Positions 42,320-50,314 of a stretch of DNA of 64,000 bases are shown here, piece after piece (the stretch's first letter is position 1; the number at the start of each line of letters is the position of its first letter). The stretch is from Brachybacterium saurashtrense (lineage in GTDB: Bacteria; Actinomycetota; Actinomycetes; Actinomycetales; Dermabacteraceae). Where the stretch lies: the NCBI RefSeq assembly GCF_003355475.1, contig NZ_CP031356.1:3162001-3226000 (forward strand), read 5' to 3'. The position numbers and the translations under genes are program-made. The notes below the pieces were generated by a model that was not told where the DNA came from, searched no databases, and saw only the letters and a program-made list of their open reading frames with translations.

Positions 42320-43240
42320 ATGTTCACCGCAGAGAACTGGCCCATCGGCGCCAACATGCTCTCGTTCGGCAGCACCACGCCGGACGGCACGCCGACCCTC
42401 GAGGCCTCGTCCTCGGTGTGGGCGTCCCAGCTGCGCCAGGTCAAGGAGCTCGGGGTCGACCAGATCGACCCCACCGACGCCTGGCTCCCGCTCGCCAAAC
42501 TCTCCGACGAGCGCGTCGAGGAGTTCCGCCGCGTGCTGGACGGCGAGGGGCTGACCCTCTCCTCGATCTCCATGACCCGCAACTCCGTGGTGGACACCCG
42601 CCGCGGCGAGGAGAACCTGGCCGACGCGCTGCGGTTCATCGAGCTCGCCCCGAGCTTCGGCGTGAGCGTGGTGAACACCGGCTTCATGCAAGACCTCACC
42701 CCCGCGCAGGCCGCGGCGATCTGGTTCTGGCTCGAGGACGGCCACGTGGACGACCCGGCGCTGCGCGACCTCGCGATCGAGCGCACCCGCACCCTCGGCG
42801 ACGCCGCGCAGGCGCAGGGCATCCAGCTCAGCCTCGAGATGTACGAGGACACCTACGTGGGCACGGCCGACGAGGCCGTCGCGTTCCTCCAGGACGTCGA
42901 CCACGAGGCCGTGGGCCTGAACCCGGATCTGGGCAACCTCGTGCGCCTGCACCGCGAGGTCGAGCCCTGGTCGGACATGTTCGAGAAGGTGCTCCCGCAC
43001 TCCAACTTCTGGCACATCAAGAACTACACGCGCGACTACGACCCGGCCACGGGGGCGTACTCGAGCGCGCCGATGCCCCTGAAGCACGGCTACATCAACT
43101 ACCGCCAGGTGATCCGTCGCGCCCTCGATCACGGCTACACCGGCCCGTTCTGCTGCGAGCACTACGGCTCCGACTCCCTCGGCGTCATCGCCGAGAACGT
43201 GCACTACATCCGCCAGGTGCTGGCCTCGGCCCTGGCCTGA
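42320..43240 (+). CDS. Xylose-isomerase-like TIM-barrel protein of the second acid-sugar module
   Basis: A 306-residue TIM barrel. Metal-ligand segments are LSLEMYEDTYVGTADEA (Glu), AVGLNPDLGNLVRL (Asp), SNFWHIKNYTRDYDP (His) and PFCCEHYGSDSLG (Glu). It is longer than the Hyi/OtnI isomerases (about 260 residues) and differs clearly from the TIM barrels at 12918 and 40430. It may isomerise a 2-oxo to a 3-oxo acid sugar, or epimerise or decarboxylate it. GAGGAAAGGA precedes the ATG. It is the first gene of the plus-strand series and is controlled through the TCCTATAGGA site just upstream. Confidence 0.65.
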   Translation: MFTAENWPIGANMLSFGSTTPDGTPTLEASSSVWASQLRQVKELGVDQIDPTDAWLPLAKLSDERVEEFRRVLDGEGLTLSSISMTRNSVVDTRRGEENLADALRFIELAPSFGVSVVNTGFMQDLTPAQAAAIWFWLEDGHVDDPALRDLAIERTRTLGDAAQAQGIQLSLEMYEDTYVGTADEAVAFLQDVDHEAVGLNPDLGNLVRLHREVEPWSDMFEKVLPHSNFWHIKNYTRDYDPATGAYSSAPMPLKHGYINYRQVIRRALDHGYTGPFCCEHYGSDSLGVIAENVHYIRQVLASALA

Positions 43241-43321
43241 CGCCGCACCCCGACCCGGCCACGGCCGGAGCGGGGCGCGACCCCGCGCGCCCCGCAGACC
43301 CTCACCGTTCGAAGGAGAACC

Positions 43322-44125
43322 ATGACTCTCGAGATCCGCCGCATCCAGCCCTTCCCCGATGCCCGCACGGCCGTGGTCACCGGCGCCGGCGCCGAGCGCG
43401 GCATCGGCCGGCGCGTGGTGCGCACGCTCCTCGCGCAGGGATGGAGCGTGGTCGCCGCCGACATCGACGGCGAGGCCACCGAGGCGTTCGCCGCCGAGCT
43501 CACCGCCGAGCTGCCCGAGGGCGCTGTCCAGAAGGTGCTCGGCGTGGGCGTGGACGTGAGCGACCAGGCCTCGATCGACGCCGCCTTCGCGCGCATCGAC
43601 GCCGAGATGCCGCAGGTGGTGGCGCTGGTGAACCTCGCCGGCATCCCCAGCCCCCACTCGATCTTCGAGCTCACCCCGGAGATCTGGGACCGCGTGATGG
43701 ACGTCAACGCCAAGGGCACCCTGTTGATGACCCAGGCCGCGGCGCGGCGCATGATCGACGGCGGCGTGGGCGGCCGGATCGTCAACACCGCCTCGATCAC
43801 CGCGCTGGACGGCGGCGGCACCTTCTCCAAGACCGGCTATGCCGCCGCGAAGGCCGCGATCCAGGGACTCACCCGCGGCAGTGCCCGTGAGCTGGGTCAG
43901 CACGGCATCACCGCCAACGTGATCCTGCCCGGCCCGATCGACACCGACATCATGGGCGGCACCCTCACCGAGGATCGCAAGGCCGGCATGAGCGCCGACA
44001 TCCCGCTGCAGCGCGTGGGCCAGCCCGAGGAGGTCGCCGGTCTCATCGGATTCCTCGTCGGCGAGGACTCCAGCTTCGTCAGCGGCACCTCGATCAGCGT
44101 CGACGGCGGCAAGCACATGCACTGA
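43322..44125 (+). CDS. Short-chain dehydrogenase/reductase, paralogue of the SDR at 13745
   Basis: A 267-residue NAD(P)-dependent oxidoreductase. The cofactor loop TGAGAERGIGRR is two residues longer than normal. The catalytic set is NLAGIPSP, Ser in NTASITALDGGG and YAAAK. AADIDG after the second strand suggests NAD. The longer loop, AGIPSP and GGGTFSKT motifs are shared with the SDR at 13745 (AGIPSP, GGGVFSKT) but not with the SDR at 49316. GAAGGAG precedes the ATG. It probably oxidises a polyol or acid sugar in the module; the substrate is unassigned. Confidence 0.8.
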   Translation: MTLEIRRIQPFPDARTAVVTGAGAERGIGRRVVRTLLAQGWSVVAADIDGEATEAFAAELTAELPEGAVQKVLGVGVDVSDQASIDAAFARIDAEMPQVVALVNLAGIPSPHSIFELTPEIWDRVMDVNAKGTLLMTQAAARRMIDGGVGGRIVNTASITALDGGGTFSKTGYAAAKAAIQGLTRGSARELGQHGITANVILPGPIDTDIMGGTLTEDRKAGMSADIPLQRVGQPEEVAGLIGFLVGEDSSFVSGTSISVDGGKHMH

Positions 44126-44159
44126 CGCCCACCGCTGGATCGCCCACCACTAGCCAATA

Positions 44160-44169
44160 TCCCATAGGA
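44160..44169. promoter_or_regulatory. TCCCATAGGA operator (one mismatch)
   Basis: This is a nine-of-ten match to the TCCTATAGGA palindrome, flanked as ATCCCATAGGAT. It lies 104 bases upstream of the dehydrogenase gene at 44274, the same distance order as the other sites, suggesting a separate controlled promoter. Confidence 0.5.
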
Positions 44170-44273
44170 TCAATACCCTCAGTGCTGTATCGCTGTCGCA
44201 GGATCGCCGATCCCGCACGGCACAGGCGCCCTCGCCCGCGACGGCGCGCAGCCCGGACGAAGGAGTTCCCCGC

Positions 44274-45245
44274 ATGACCATCTCCACCGTGACCATCGTC
44301 GGCGCCGGCTACATGGGCGGCGGCATCGCCCAGGTGCTCGCCATCGCCGGCTTCGACGTCACCATCGCCGACGTCAGCGTCGAGAACGCCAACGCCTCCC
44401 TCGAGCGCCTGCAGCGCGAGGCCCGCGAGTTCGAGGAGCAGGGCCTGTACAGCCCCGGCTCCGCCGATCTCGTCGCGAAGAACATCTCCGCCGGCAAGAC
44501 CCTCGAGGAGGCCGTGGCGGACGTCGACTTCATCGAGGAGGCGGTGTTCGAGCGCGTGGACGTCAAGCGCGACGTGCTCGGCACCATCTCGCAGCACGCC
44601 CGCCCGGACGCCATCATCGGCACCAACACCTCCACCATCCCGGTGAAGGAGCTGGTGAGCGCCGTGAAGAACCCCGAGCGGTTCCTCACCGTGCACTTCT
44701 CCAACCCGGCACCGTTCATCCCCGGCGTGGAGCTGGTGGCCGGCGAGGCCACCACGCCCGAGACCGTCGAGGCGGTCAAGGCGCTGCTCGCGGCCTCCGG
44801 CAACGAGGGCGCCCAGGTGGCCGACACCCCCGGCATGGTGCTCAACCGCCTCCAGTACGTGCTGCTCAAGGAGGCCACCAAGATCGTGGAGGAGGGCGTC
44901 GCCACCGCCGAGGACGTCGACACGATCGTCCGCACCACCTTCGGCTTCCGCCTGGGCTTCTTCGGTCCCTTCGCGATCGCCGACCAGGCCGGACTCGACG
45001 TGTACGCGAACTGTTTCGTCACCTTCGAGGACGCCTTCGGGGAGCGCCTGGCGACCCCGCAGCTGCTGAAGGACGCCGCCGCCGCGGACCGCAAGGGCGT
45101 CAAGAACGGCAAGGGCCTGCTGGGCGACTACGACGAGGCCACCGCGGCCGAGCTCGTCGCCTACCGCAACAAGGCCTACGCCAAGATGTCGCAGCTCCTG
45201 GCCGAGCTCGGCCCGGCGCCCACCGCCGCCCCGACGGCCGACTGA
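44274..45245 (+). CDS. 3-hydroxyacyl-CoA-dehydrogenase-fold dehydrogenase (L-gulonate 3-dehydrogenase-like)
   Basis: A 323-residue NAD-dependent enzyme. The Rossmann motif TIVGAGYMGGGIAQVLAIAG is followed by VDFIEEAVFE and TNTSTIPVKELV. The catalytic His is in LTVHFSNPAPFIPGVELV, and the helical C-domain has NRLQYVLLKEATKIVEEGVA. Such single-domain-pair proteins include 3-hydroxybutyryl-CoA, carnitine and L-gulonate 3-dehydrogenases. No CoA-pathway gene is nearby, so oxidation of an aldonate at C3 is favoured. It has its own upstream region with a TCCCATAGGA site and is followed by a hairpin terminator. Confidence 0.72.
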   Translation: MTISTVTIVGAGYMGGGIAQVLAIAGFDVTIADVSVENANASLERLQREAREFEEQGLYSPGSADLVAKNISAGKTLEEAVADVDFIEEAVFERVDVKRDVLGTISQHARPDAIIGTNTSTIPVKELVSAVKNPERFLTVHFSNPAPFIPGVELVAGEATTPETVEAVKALLAASGNEGAQVADTPGMVLNRLQYVLLKEATKIVEEGVATAEDVDTIVRTTFGFRLGFFGPFAIADQAGLDVYANCFVTFEDAFGERLATPQLLKDAAAADRKGVKNGKGLLGDYDEATAAELVAYRNKAYAKMSQLLAELGPAPTAAPTAD

Positions 45246-45250
45246 CCTCC

Positions 45251-45286
45251 GGGAGCGGCGGCCGGCCCCTGCCGCCCGCCGCTCCC
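45251..45286. terminator. Perfect 11-bp GC hairpin after the 44274 gene
   Basis: GGGAGCGGCGG (45251-45261) and CCGCCGCTCCC (45276-45286) pair exactly around a 14-base loop, six bases after the stop codon. There is no T-run, but position and strength suggest a terminator or mRNA 3'-end stabiliser. Confidence 0.65.
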
Positions 45287-45351
45287 CTCCCACCTCATCC
45301 ATCCCGCGGGCTCCGCCCGTCGGCCGGGCATCGCCGCCCGGGAACCGAGCC

Positions 45352-45391
45352 AGCGCTCGGGGCCCGTGCGACACCCCGGGTCCCGAGCGCT
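45352..45391. promoter_or_regulatory. Perfect 10-bp inverted repeat upstream of the second GntP gene
   Basis: AGCGCTCGGG (45352-45361) and CCCGAGCGCT (45382-45391) are exact reverse complements with a 20-base spacer, ending about 50 bases before the GntP start. It could be an operator or a leader hairpin controlling the permease. Confidence 0.45.
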
Positions 45392-45442
45392 CGCGCGTGA
45401 GGGAGGCCGACGCGTCCCGCCCCACCGTCACCGGAGACACTC

Positions 45443-46843
45443 GTGGAAGACCTCGTCCTCGCAGACCGGCCCGTCTGGCTGCTGCTCACGATCGCCGTGG
45501 TCGCGATCGCCGTCCTGCTCGTCCTCATCATCAAGGCCCGCCTGCACGCCTTCTTCTCCCTGCTCATCGTCGCCGTCGCCACCGGTCTCGCCGCCGGCAT
45601 CGGGGTGGGGGACGTGATCGACGTGGTGATCACGGGCTTCAGCTCCACCGTGGGCACCGTGGCGCTGCTGGTCGGCTTCGGCGCCGTGCTGGGCCGACTG
45701 GTGGAGGTCACCGGCGGTGCGCAGGTGCTCGCCGACAAGATGCTCGACACCTTCGGCGAGAAGCGCGCGCCGCTCGCCCTCGCCGTCGCCTCGCTGTTCT
45801 ACGCCTTCCCGATCTTCCTGGACGCCGGCTTCATCGTGATGCTGCCGGTGATCTACACCGTGGCCCGCCGCCTGGGCGGCTCGTTCATGCTCTACGTGCT
45901 GCCCTCGATCGCGTCGTTCATGATGATGCACGCCCTGCTGCCCCCGCACCCCGGACCCACCGCCGCCGCCACCGTGATGGGTGCGGACATCGGCCTGGTG
46001 GTGCTGGTGGGCCTGCTCATCGGCCTGCCCACCTGGTACTTCGGCGGCTACCTCGTGGCCCGTGCGATCTCCCGCCGCTTCCCGGACACCCCCGTGCCGA
46101 CCCTGCTGGGCGAGCCCCGCGACGTCCCCGCCGAGGAGCGCCCCTCCTTCGGCGCCATCCTGCTGGTGCTGCTGCTCCCGCTGGTGCTGATCTTCTTCAA
46201 CACCGCGTTCTCCACCCTCGAGGCGCAGGGCACGGTCACCGCCGACAACGTCGGTTACCAGCTCTCGCGCCTGATCGGCGCCACCCCGGTGGCGCTCGCC
46301 CTCTCCGCCCTGCTGGCGATGCTGGTGCTGTACGTGCTCCCGAGGCGCCGTCGCGGCGAGGCGACCGGCGGGCTGCTCGAGGAGCTGGTGGACGACGCCC
46401 TCGGGCCCGTCTGCTCGATCATCCTCATCACCGGCGCAGGCGGTGCCTTCGGCCGGGTCCTCACCGAGACGGGGATCGGCGGCGAGGTCGCCGACGGGCT
46501 GGACGCGATGGGCCTGCCGCTGATCGTCGCCGCCTACCTGGTGACGATGGCGATGCGCATCGCGCAGGGCTCCGCCACGGTCGCCGCCACCACCGGCGCC
46601 TCGATCATGGCGCCGGCCATCATGGCCGGCGACTTCGGGGCCGTGGCCGTGGCCGCCGTGGTGATCGCCATCGGGGCCGCGTCGATCGGCTGGTCGCACG
46701 TGAACGACTCCGGGTTCTGGCTCATCGGCAAGTTCTGCGGCTTCGACACCGTCACCACGTTCAAGACCTGGTCCCTGGTGGGCACCACCATCTCGCTGGT
46801 GGGCTTCGCCCTCTCCTCGGTCGTGTTCGTCATCGCCGCCTGA
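45443..46843 (+). CDS. GntP-family gluconate/acid-sugar permease (second copy)
   Basis: A 466-residue membrane symporter. Typical GntP stretches are ALLVGFGAVLGRLVEVTGGA, LFYAFPIFLDAGFIVMLPVI, LLPPHPGPTAAATVMGADIG and WSHVNDSGFWLIGKFCG. It starts at a GTG (45443) after GGAG. It is distinct from the copy at 37993, so two different acids or separate regulation are implied. The downstream DUF1537 kinase and GarR-like dehydrogenase match the gene content of threonate/erythronate operons, which commonly include GntP permeases. A strong hairpin follows directly. Confidence 0.88.
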   Translation: MEDLVLADRPVWLLLTIAVVAIAVLLVLIIKARLHAFFSLLIVAVATGLAAGIGVGDVIDVVITGFSSTVGTVALLVGFGAVLGRLVEVTGGAQVLADKMLDTFGEKRAPLALAVASLFYAFPIFLDAGFIVMLPVIYTVARRLGGSFMLYVLPSIASFMMMHALLPPHPGPTAAATVMGADIGLVVLVGLLIGLPTWYFGGYLVARAISRRFPDTPVPTLLGEPRDVPAEERPSFGAILLVLLLPLVLIFFNTAFSTLEAQGTVTADNVGYQLSRLIGATPVALALSALLAMLVLYVLPRRRRGEATGGLLEELVDDALGPVCSIILITGAGGAFGRVLTETGIGGEVADGLDAMGLPLIVAAYLVTMAMRIAQGSATVAATTGASIMAPAIMAGDFGAVAVAAVVIAIGAASIGWSHVNDSGFWLIGKFCGFDTVTTFKTWSLVGTTISLVGFALSSVVFVIAA

Positions 46844-46855
46844 TCCGGTGGCACA

Positions 46856-46887
46856 GTGGGGTCGGGGCGTGCGCGCCCCGACCCCAC
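46856..46887. terminator. Perfect 14-bp hairpin after the second GntP gene
   Basis: GTGGGGTCGGGGCG (46856-46869) and CGCCCCGACCCCAC (46874-46887) pair exactly with a four-base loop, 13 bases past the stop. It is the tightest hairpin in the window. It should end or strongly attenuate transcription before the DUF1537 kinase gene. Confidence 0.75.
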
Positions 46888-46978
46888 CTCCCGTTCACCG
46901 CCCTCACCTCGCGACAGCCCTCGCCACCGCGACGGTCCGCAACGCGACAGCCCTCGCCCGCCCGGAAGGCAGGTCCCC

Positions 46979-48334
46979 GTGCCCGAGACCCCTCAGCACC
47001 GACTCCTCGTGCTCGACGACGACCCCACCGGCTCGCAGTGCGTGGCCGGCGTGGACATCGCCCTGGACACCGATCCGGCGGTCGCCGCCGCGGCGCTCGA
47101 GGCGCCCGGCTCCACCTGCTTCGTGCTCACCAACACCCGTGCGCTGGAGGAGCCGCAGGCCGTGGCCCTGAACCGCCGCGTCCTCTCCGGCGTGCTCGCC
47201 GACCCCGTGGCCCGGCACGGGCTGCACGTCGTCTCCCGCTCCGATTCCACCTTGCGCGGGCACGTGATCGCCGAACCGGTCGCGCTGTGCGAGGAGCTGG
47301 CGGCGCACGGGATCGCGGTGGACGCGATCCTGCTGGTCCCGGCGATGCTCGAGGCGGGCCGCTTCACCGAGGGGGACGTGCACTACGCGGTCGTCGGCGG
47401 GGAGGCGCGACGGGTGGAGGAGACCGACTTCGCCCGCGACGCCACCTTCGGGTACCACCACTCCGACCTGCGCGAGTTCCTCGAGGAGCGCTCCGGCGGG
47501 GCGGTGCGCGCGAGCGACGTGCTCAGCCTCTCCCTCGAGGACATCCGCACCGGCGGCGTGCCCCGTGTGCGCGAGGTCCTCGCCGGTGCCCGCGAGCGCC
47601 GCTGGGTGGTGGTCAACGCCACCGAGTACGCGGACATGGAGACCGTCGCGCAGGCGGTGGCGGAGCTCGAGGCGGAGGGCCGCACGTTCCTCACCCGCTG
47701 CGGCCCGTCCTTCGTGCGCCCTCTGGCCGGGCAGCGCGGCGCCCGCGTGGTGGGCCCGGACTCGATCGCCGTCCCCGCCGGCCGTCTCGGCCACGGCCTG
47801 GTGGTGGTCGGCTCCCACGTGGGCCTCACCACCACGCAGCTGCGCGCGGTGCAGGCGCGCGGCACCCTCGTCGAGCACGAGCTCCACGTCCCCTCCGTGC
47901 TCGACGAGCGCCGCGAGGCCCACCTGGACCAGCTCGCCGCGGCCGTGCGCGAGACCCTGGGCCGCGCCGACTGCGTGCTCTACACCAGCCGCGACCTGGT
48001 GCGCACCGACGATCCCGCCGAGTCCCTCGCCATCGCCCGCAGCGTCTCCGACGCCGTGGTCGAGGTGGTGCAGCGGGTACGCGGCGCGAAGCCCGCCTGG
48101 GTGGTCGCCAAGGGCGGCATCACCTCCCACGAGGTCGCCGCGGGCGGGCTCGGGATCCGCCGCGCCCAGGTGGAGGGCCAGTTCTGGCCGGGCCAGGTCT
48201 CCCTCTTCTCCGCGCAGGAGGCGCCGGAGGAGGTGCTCGGCATGCCGTACGTGGTCTTCCCCGGCAACGTGGGCGGCGAGCAGGCCCTCGCCGACGTGGT
48301 CGACACCCTCACCGCGGCCGTCGCCGCCCGCTGA
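46979..48334 (+). CDS. DUF1537-family four-carbon acid-sugar kinase
   Basis: A 451-residue ATP-dependent kinase (OtnK/DtnK/OiaK family). The N-terminal substrate domain opens with LLVLDDDPTGSQCV (variant of the DDLTGA motif) and has HVVSRSDSTLRGHVIAEPVA and VPAMLEAGRFTEGDVHYAV. The C-terminal nucleotide domain has VAKGGITSHEVAAGGLGIRR and PYVVFPGNVGGEQAL. The GTG at 46979 follows GGAAGG and gives a full-length family start. Known members phosphorylate 3-oxo-tetronate, D-threonate or 3-oxo-isoapionate at C4. The decarboxylase/aldolase normally paired with it is not in the window. Confidence 0.85.
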   Translation: MPETPQHRLLVLDDDPTGSQCVAGVDIALDTDPAVAAAALEAPGSTCFVLTNTRALEEPQAVALNRRVLSGVLADPVARHGLHVVSRSDSTLRGHVIAEPVALCEELAAHGIAVDAILLVPAMLEAGRFTEGDVHYAVVGGEARRVEETDFARDATFGYHHSDLREFLEERSGGAVRASDVLSLSLEDIRTGGVPRVREVLAGARERRWVVVNATEYADMETVAQAVAELEAEGRTFLTRCGPSFVRPLAGQRGARVVGPDSIAVPAGRLGHGLVVVGSHVGLTTTQLRAVQARGTLVEHELHVPSVLDERREAHLDQLAAAVRETLGRADCVLYTSRDLVRTDDPAESLAIARSVSDAVVEVVQRVRGAKPAWVVAKGGITSHEVAAGGLGIRRAQVEGQFWPGQVSLFSAQEAPEEVLGMPYVVFPGNVGGEQALADVVDTLTAAVAAR

Positions 48335-48405
48335 TCCGCCCGCCCGACGTAGACCGCCCGCCGCAGCCCGCCCCGCCGCCGCCCGCTCACCCGAGGAGAC
48401 CCGCC

Positions 48406-49290
48406 ATGACCCCCGCCCCCGCCGTCGCCTGGATCGGACTCGGCGCCATCGGCACCCCGATGGCGCGCGCCGCCGCGCTCGCCGGCCACCCCGTCACCGC
48501 CTTCGACCTGAACCCCGCCGCACGCGACGCCGTGGCGGACGTCGCCGTCCCCGCGGCCTCCGCCCGCGAGGCCGTGCGCGGCGCCGACGTGGTGGTGGTG
48601 ATGGTGGCGACCCCCGCCCAGCTGGAGTCCGTGCTGCACGGCGAGGGCGGCATCGCCTCCGAGCTCACGGCGCAGACCACGCTGCTGGTCATGTCCACGG
48701 TGGGCCCTGCCGCGATCGAGCAGACCGTCGCCTCCCTCGAGGGGATCACGGCGCACGTGGTCGACGCCCCGGTCTCCGGCGGCGCCGCCCGTGCCGCGCA
48801 GGGAGATCTGCTGGTCATGGTGGGCGGCGCGGAGGAGGACGTCACGACCGTGCGCCCGCTGCTGGACGCGCTCGCCTCGAACGCCCCCGTCGTCGGCCCC
48901 CGACCGGGCGACGGCCAGCGCTTCAAGGTCGTCAACCAGCTGCTGTGCGGCGTGCACATCGCCGCCGCCGGGGAGGCGCTCGCGCTCGCCGACGCGATGG
49001 GCCTGGACCTGGGCCAGGTGCACGAGGTGCTCGGCACCGGCGCCGCCGCCTCGTTCATGTTCGGCGACCGCGGCCAGCGCATGGTGGACGGCGCCTTCGA
49101 CGACGTCCGCTCCGCCCTGACCATCTTCGTCAAGGACATGGGCCTGGTCGCCGAGGCCGCGGCGGAGGTGTCCCAGGACGTCCCGCTCGCGGCCTCCGCG
49201 CAGGAGGTCTACCAGCGCGGCAGCGCGCTGGGCTGGGACCGCCGGGACGACTCGATCGTCTACAAGGTGCTGCGGGGCGAGACCGACTGA
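48406..49290 (+). CDS. 3-hydroxyisobutyrate-dehydrogenase-family acid-sugar dehydrogenase (LtnD/GarR-like)
   Basis: A 294-residue NAD(P)-dependent beta-hydroxyacid dehydrogenase. It has the Rossmann motif VAWIGLGAIGTPMARAAALA, the substrate loop DAPVSGGAARAAQGDL and the catalytic Lys in FKVVNQLLCGVHIAA. The C-terminal GQRMVDGAFDDVRSALTIFV and KDMGLVAEAA follow. LtnD and related enzymes oxidise L-threonate or D-erythronate at C2 before isomerisation and DUF1537-dependent phosphorylation. It is 71 bases downstream of the kinase and probably co-transcribed. GAGGAG precedes the ATG at 48406. Confidence 0.82.
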   Translation: MTPAPAVAWIGLGAIGTPMARAAALAGHPVTAFDLNPAARDAVADVAVPAASAREAVRGADVVVVMVATPAQLESVLHGEGGIASELTAQTTLLVMSTVGPAAIEQTVASLEGITAHVVDAPVSGGAARAAQGDLLVMVGGAEEDVTTVRPLLDALASNAPVVGPRPGDGQRFKVVNQLLCGVHIAAAGEALALADAMGLDLGQVHEVLGTGAAASFMFGDRGQRMVDGAFDDVRSALTIFVKDMGLVAEAAAEVSQDVPLAASAQEVYQRGSALGWDRRDDSIVYKVLRGETD

Positions 49291-49315
49291 CGCGGCCCGT
49301 CGGCCGGCGCGCCGC

Positions 49316-50098
49316 TCACCGGCGGGTGCGCACCCCCACCACGCCGCCGTCGATCGGCAGCAGCACGCCCACGCTGGAACGGTTCCGCGGCGAGGCCAGG
49401 TAGCAGTGCGCCTGGGCCACCTCCTCGGCGCTCACCAGGCGGCCGTGGGGCTGGCGCGCCTCGAGGGCGGCCCGCTCGGCCGCCGGATCCTCGGCGGCGT
49501 CCAGCAGCTGGCCCACCCACGGCGTGTCGGCCGTGCCGGGCAGCACCGCGTTCACCCGGATCCCCTCGCCCACCAGATCGGCGGCCATCGCGAGGGTCAT
49601 CGCCTGCACCGCGCCCTTGCTGGCCGAGTACAGCACCCGCTGCGGCAGCCCCACGGCGGAGGCGATCGAGGCGGTGTTCACGATCGCCGCGTGCGCGGAG
49701 CGGCGCAGGTGGGGCAGGGCGGCGCTCACCACGCGGGCCACCGCGGTGACGTTCACGTCCAGCACCTGCGCCCACTGCGCGTCGTCGTTCGCGGCGGCAT
49801 CGCCCTGCGCGCCGATCCCGGCGTTGTTGATGACGATGTCGAGCCCGCCCAGCTGCGCGGCGGCGGCGTCCACCGCCTGCTGCACCGCGTCGCGGTCCGC
49901 GACGTCGCAGGCCAGCGCCACGGCGCCCTCGGGCGCGCCCTCGGGATGCAGGTCCAGCACCGCCACCGCGGCTCCGCGCGCCAGGAGCTCCTCGGCGGTG
50001 GCCGCGCCGAGGCCGGAGGCGCCGCCGGTCACCAGGGCGCACAGCCCGGCGAACTCGCCGGCGGTCGCGTGGGCATCGGAGGGAGGGGGAGTGGCCAT
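49316..50098 (-). CDS. Short-chain dehydrogenase, candidate 2-keto-3-deoxy-L-fuconate dehydrogenase
   Basis: A 260-residue SDR with a standard cofactor loop (VTGGASGLGAATAEEL), Asp after strand two (VLDLHPEG, NAD-type), NNAG, catalytic Ser in NTASIASAVGL and YSASK. The C-terminal segment YLASPRNRSSVGVLLPIDGG is typical of fuconate-pathway SDRs. In the non-phosphorylative L-fucose route it oxidises 2-keto-3-deoxy-L-fuconate to the 2,4-diketo acid, the substrate of the FAH-family hydrolase encoded divergently. GAGGAG precedes the ATG at 50098. ATCATCCTA at 50135 marks a likely operator on its side of the divergent region. Confidence 0.78.
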   Translation of the reverse strand: MATPPPSDAHATAGEFAGLCALVTGGASGLGAATAEELLARGAAVAVLDLHPEGAPEGAVALACDVADRDAVQQAVDAAAAQLGGLDIVINNAGIGAQGDAAANDDAQWAQVLDVNVTAVARVVSAALPHLRRSAHAAIVNTASIASAVGLPQRVLYSASKGAVQAMTLAMAADLVGEGIRVNAVLPGTADTPWVGQLLDAAEDPAAERAALEARQPHGRLVSAEEVAQAHCYLASPRNRSSVGVLLPIDGGVVGVRTRR

Positions 50099-50134
50099 GG
50101 GAGCTCCTCGGAGGTGGGATGACATGCTCGCCGA

Positions 50135-50143
50135 ATCATCCTA
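50135..50143. promoter_or_regulatory. ATCATCCTA, fucose-regulator site (SDR side)
   Basis: This is the exact reverse complement of TAGGATGAT at 50236-50244 on the other side of the same divergent region, 92 bases away. It is related to the ACATAGGATG motif at 50233 and 55887. Confidence 0.45.
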
Positions 50144-50232
50144 GCTCTGCGGGGGTGTCGACGTCGCGGATCGCGCAGAAGTGCATTGTTGTTGCAGTTC
50201 TCTGGTGTTGCTTGTGGGGAACTCCCGTCCAG

Positions 50233-50246
50233 ACATAGGATGATGT
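50233..50246. promoter_or_regulatory. ACATAGGATGATGT operator (fucose operon side)
   Basis: The outer arms ACAT/ATGT form an inverted repeat. The first ten bases equal the reverse strand of the site embedded in the ABC-operon promoter at 55887-55897. It lies about 70 bases upstream of the GTG of the hydrolase gene and probably binds the FadR regulator encoded at 55027. Confidence 0.55.
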
Positions 50247-50314
50247 GGTCGACGGGGTCAGGATCGGGCGCCCGTCGGCGCGGATCCCTCGGCCCGGTCG
50301 TGAACGGAGTGCTC

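Noticed and set aside
43248-43275. CCCCG/CGGGG hairpin as terminator after the 42320 gene
   Set aside because: Stem is short and interrupted, and the next gene follows in 81 bases with a good ribosome binding site; evidence too weak to list.
45428-46699. 423-residue minus-strand open frame rich in His, Gln and Asp
   Set aside because: Antisense shadow of the GntP permease; composition typical of reversed GC-rich hydrophobic coding sequence.
49370-49383. GGAACGGTTCC palindrome
   Set aside because: Lies inside the SDR coding sequence and is explained by codon choice; no link to control.
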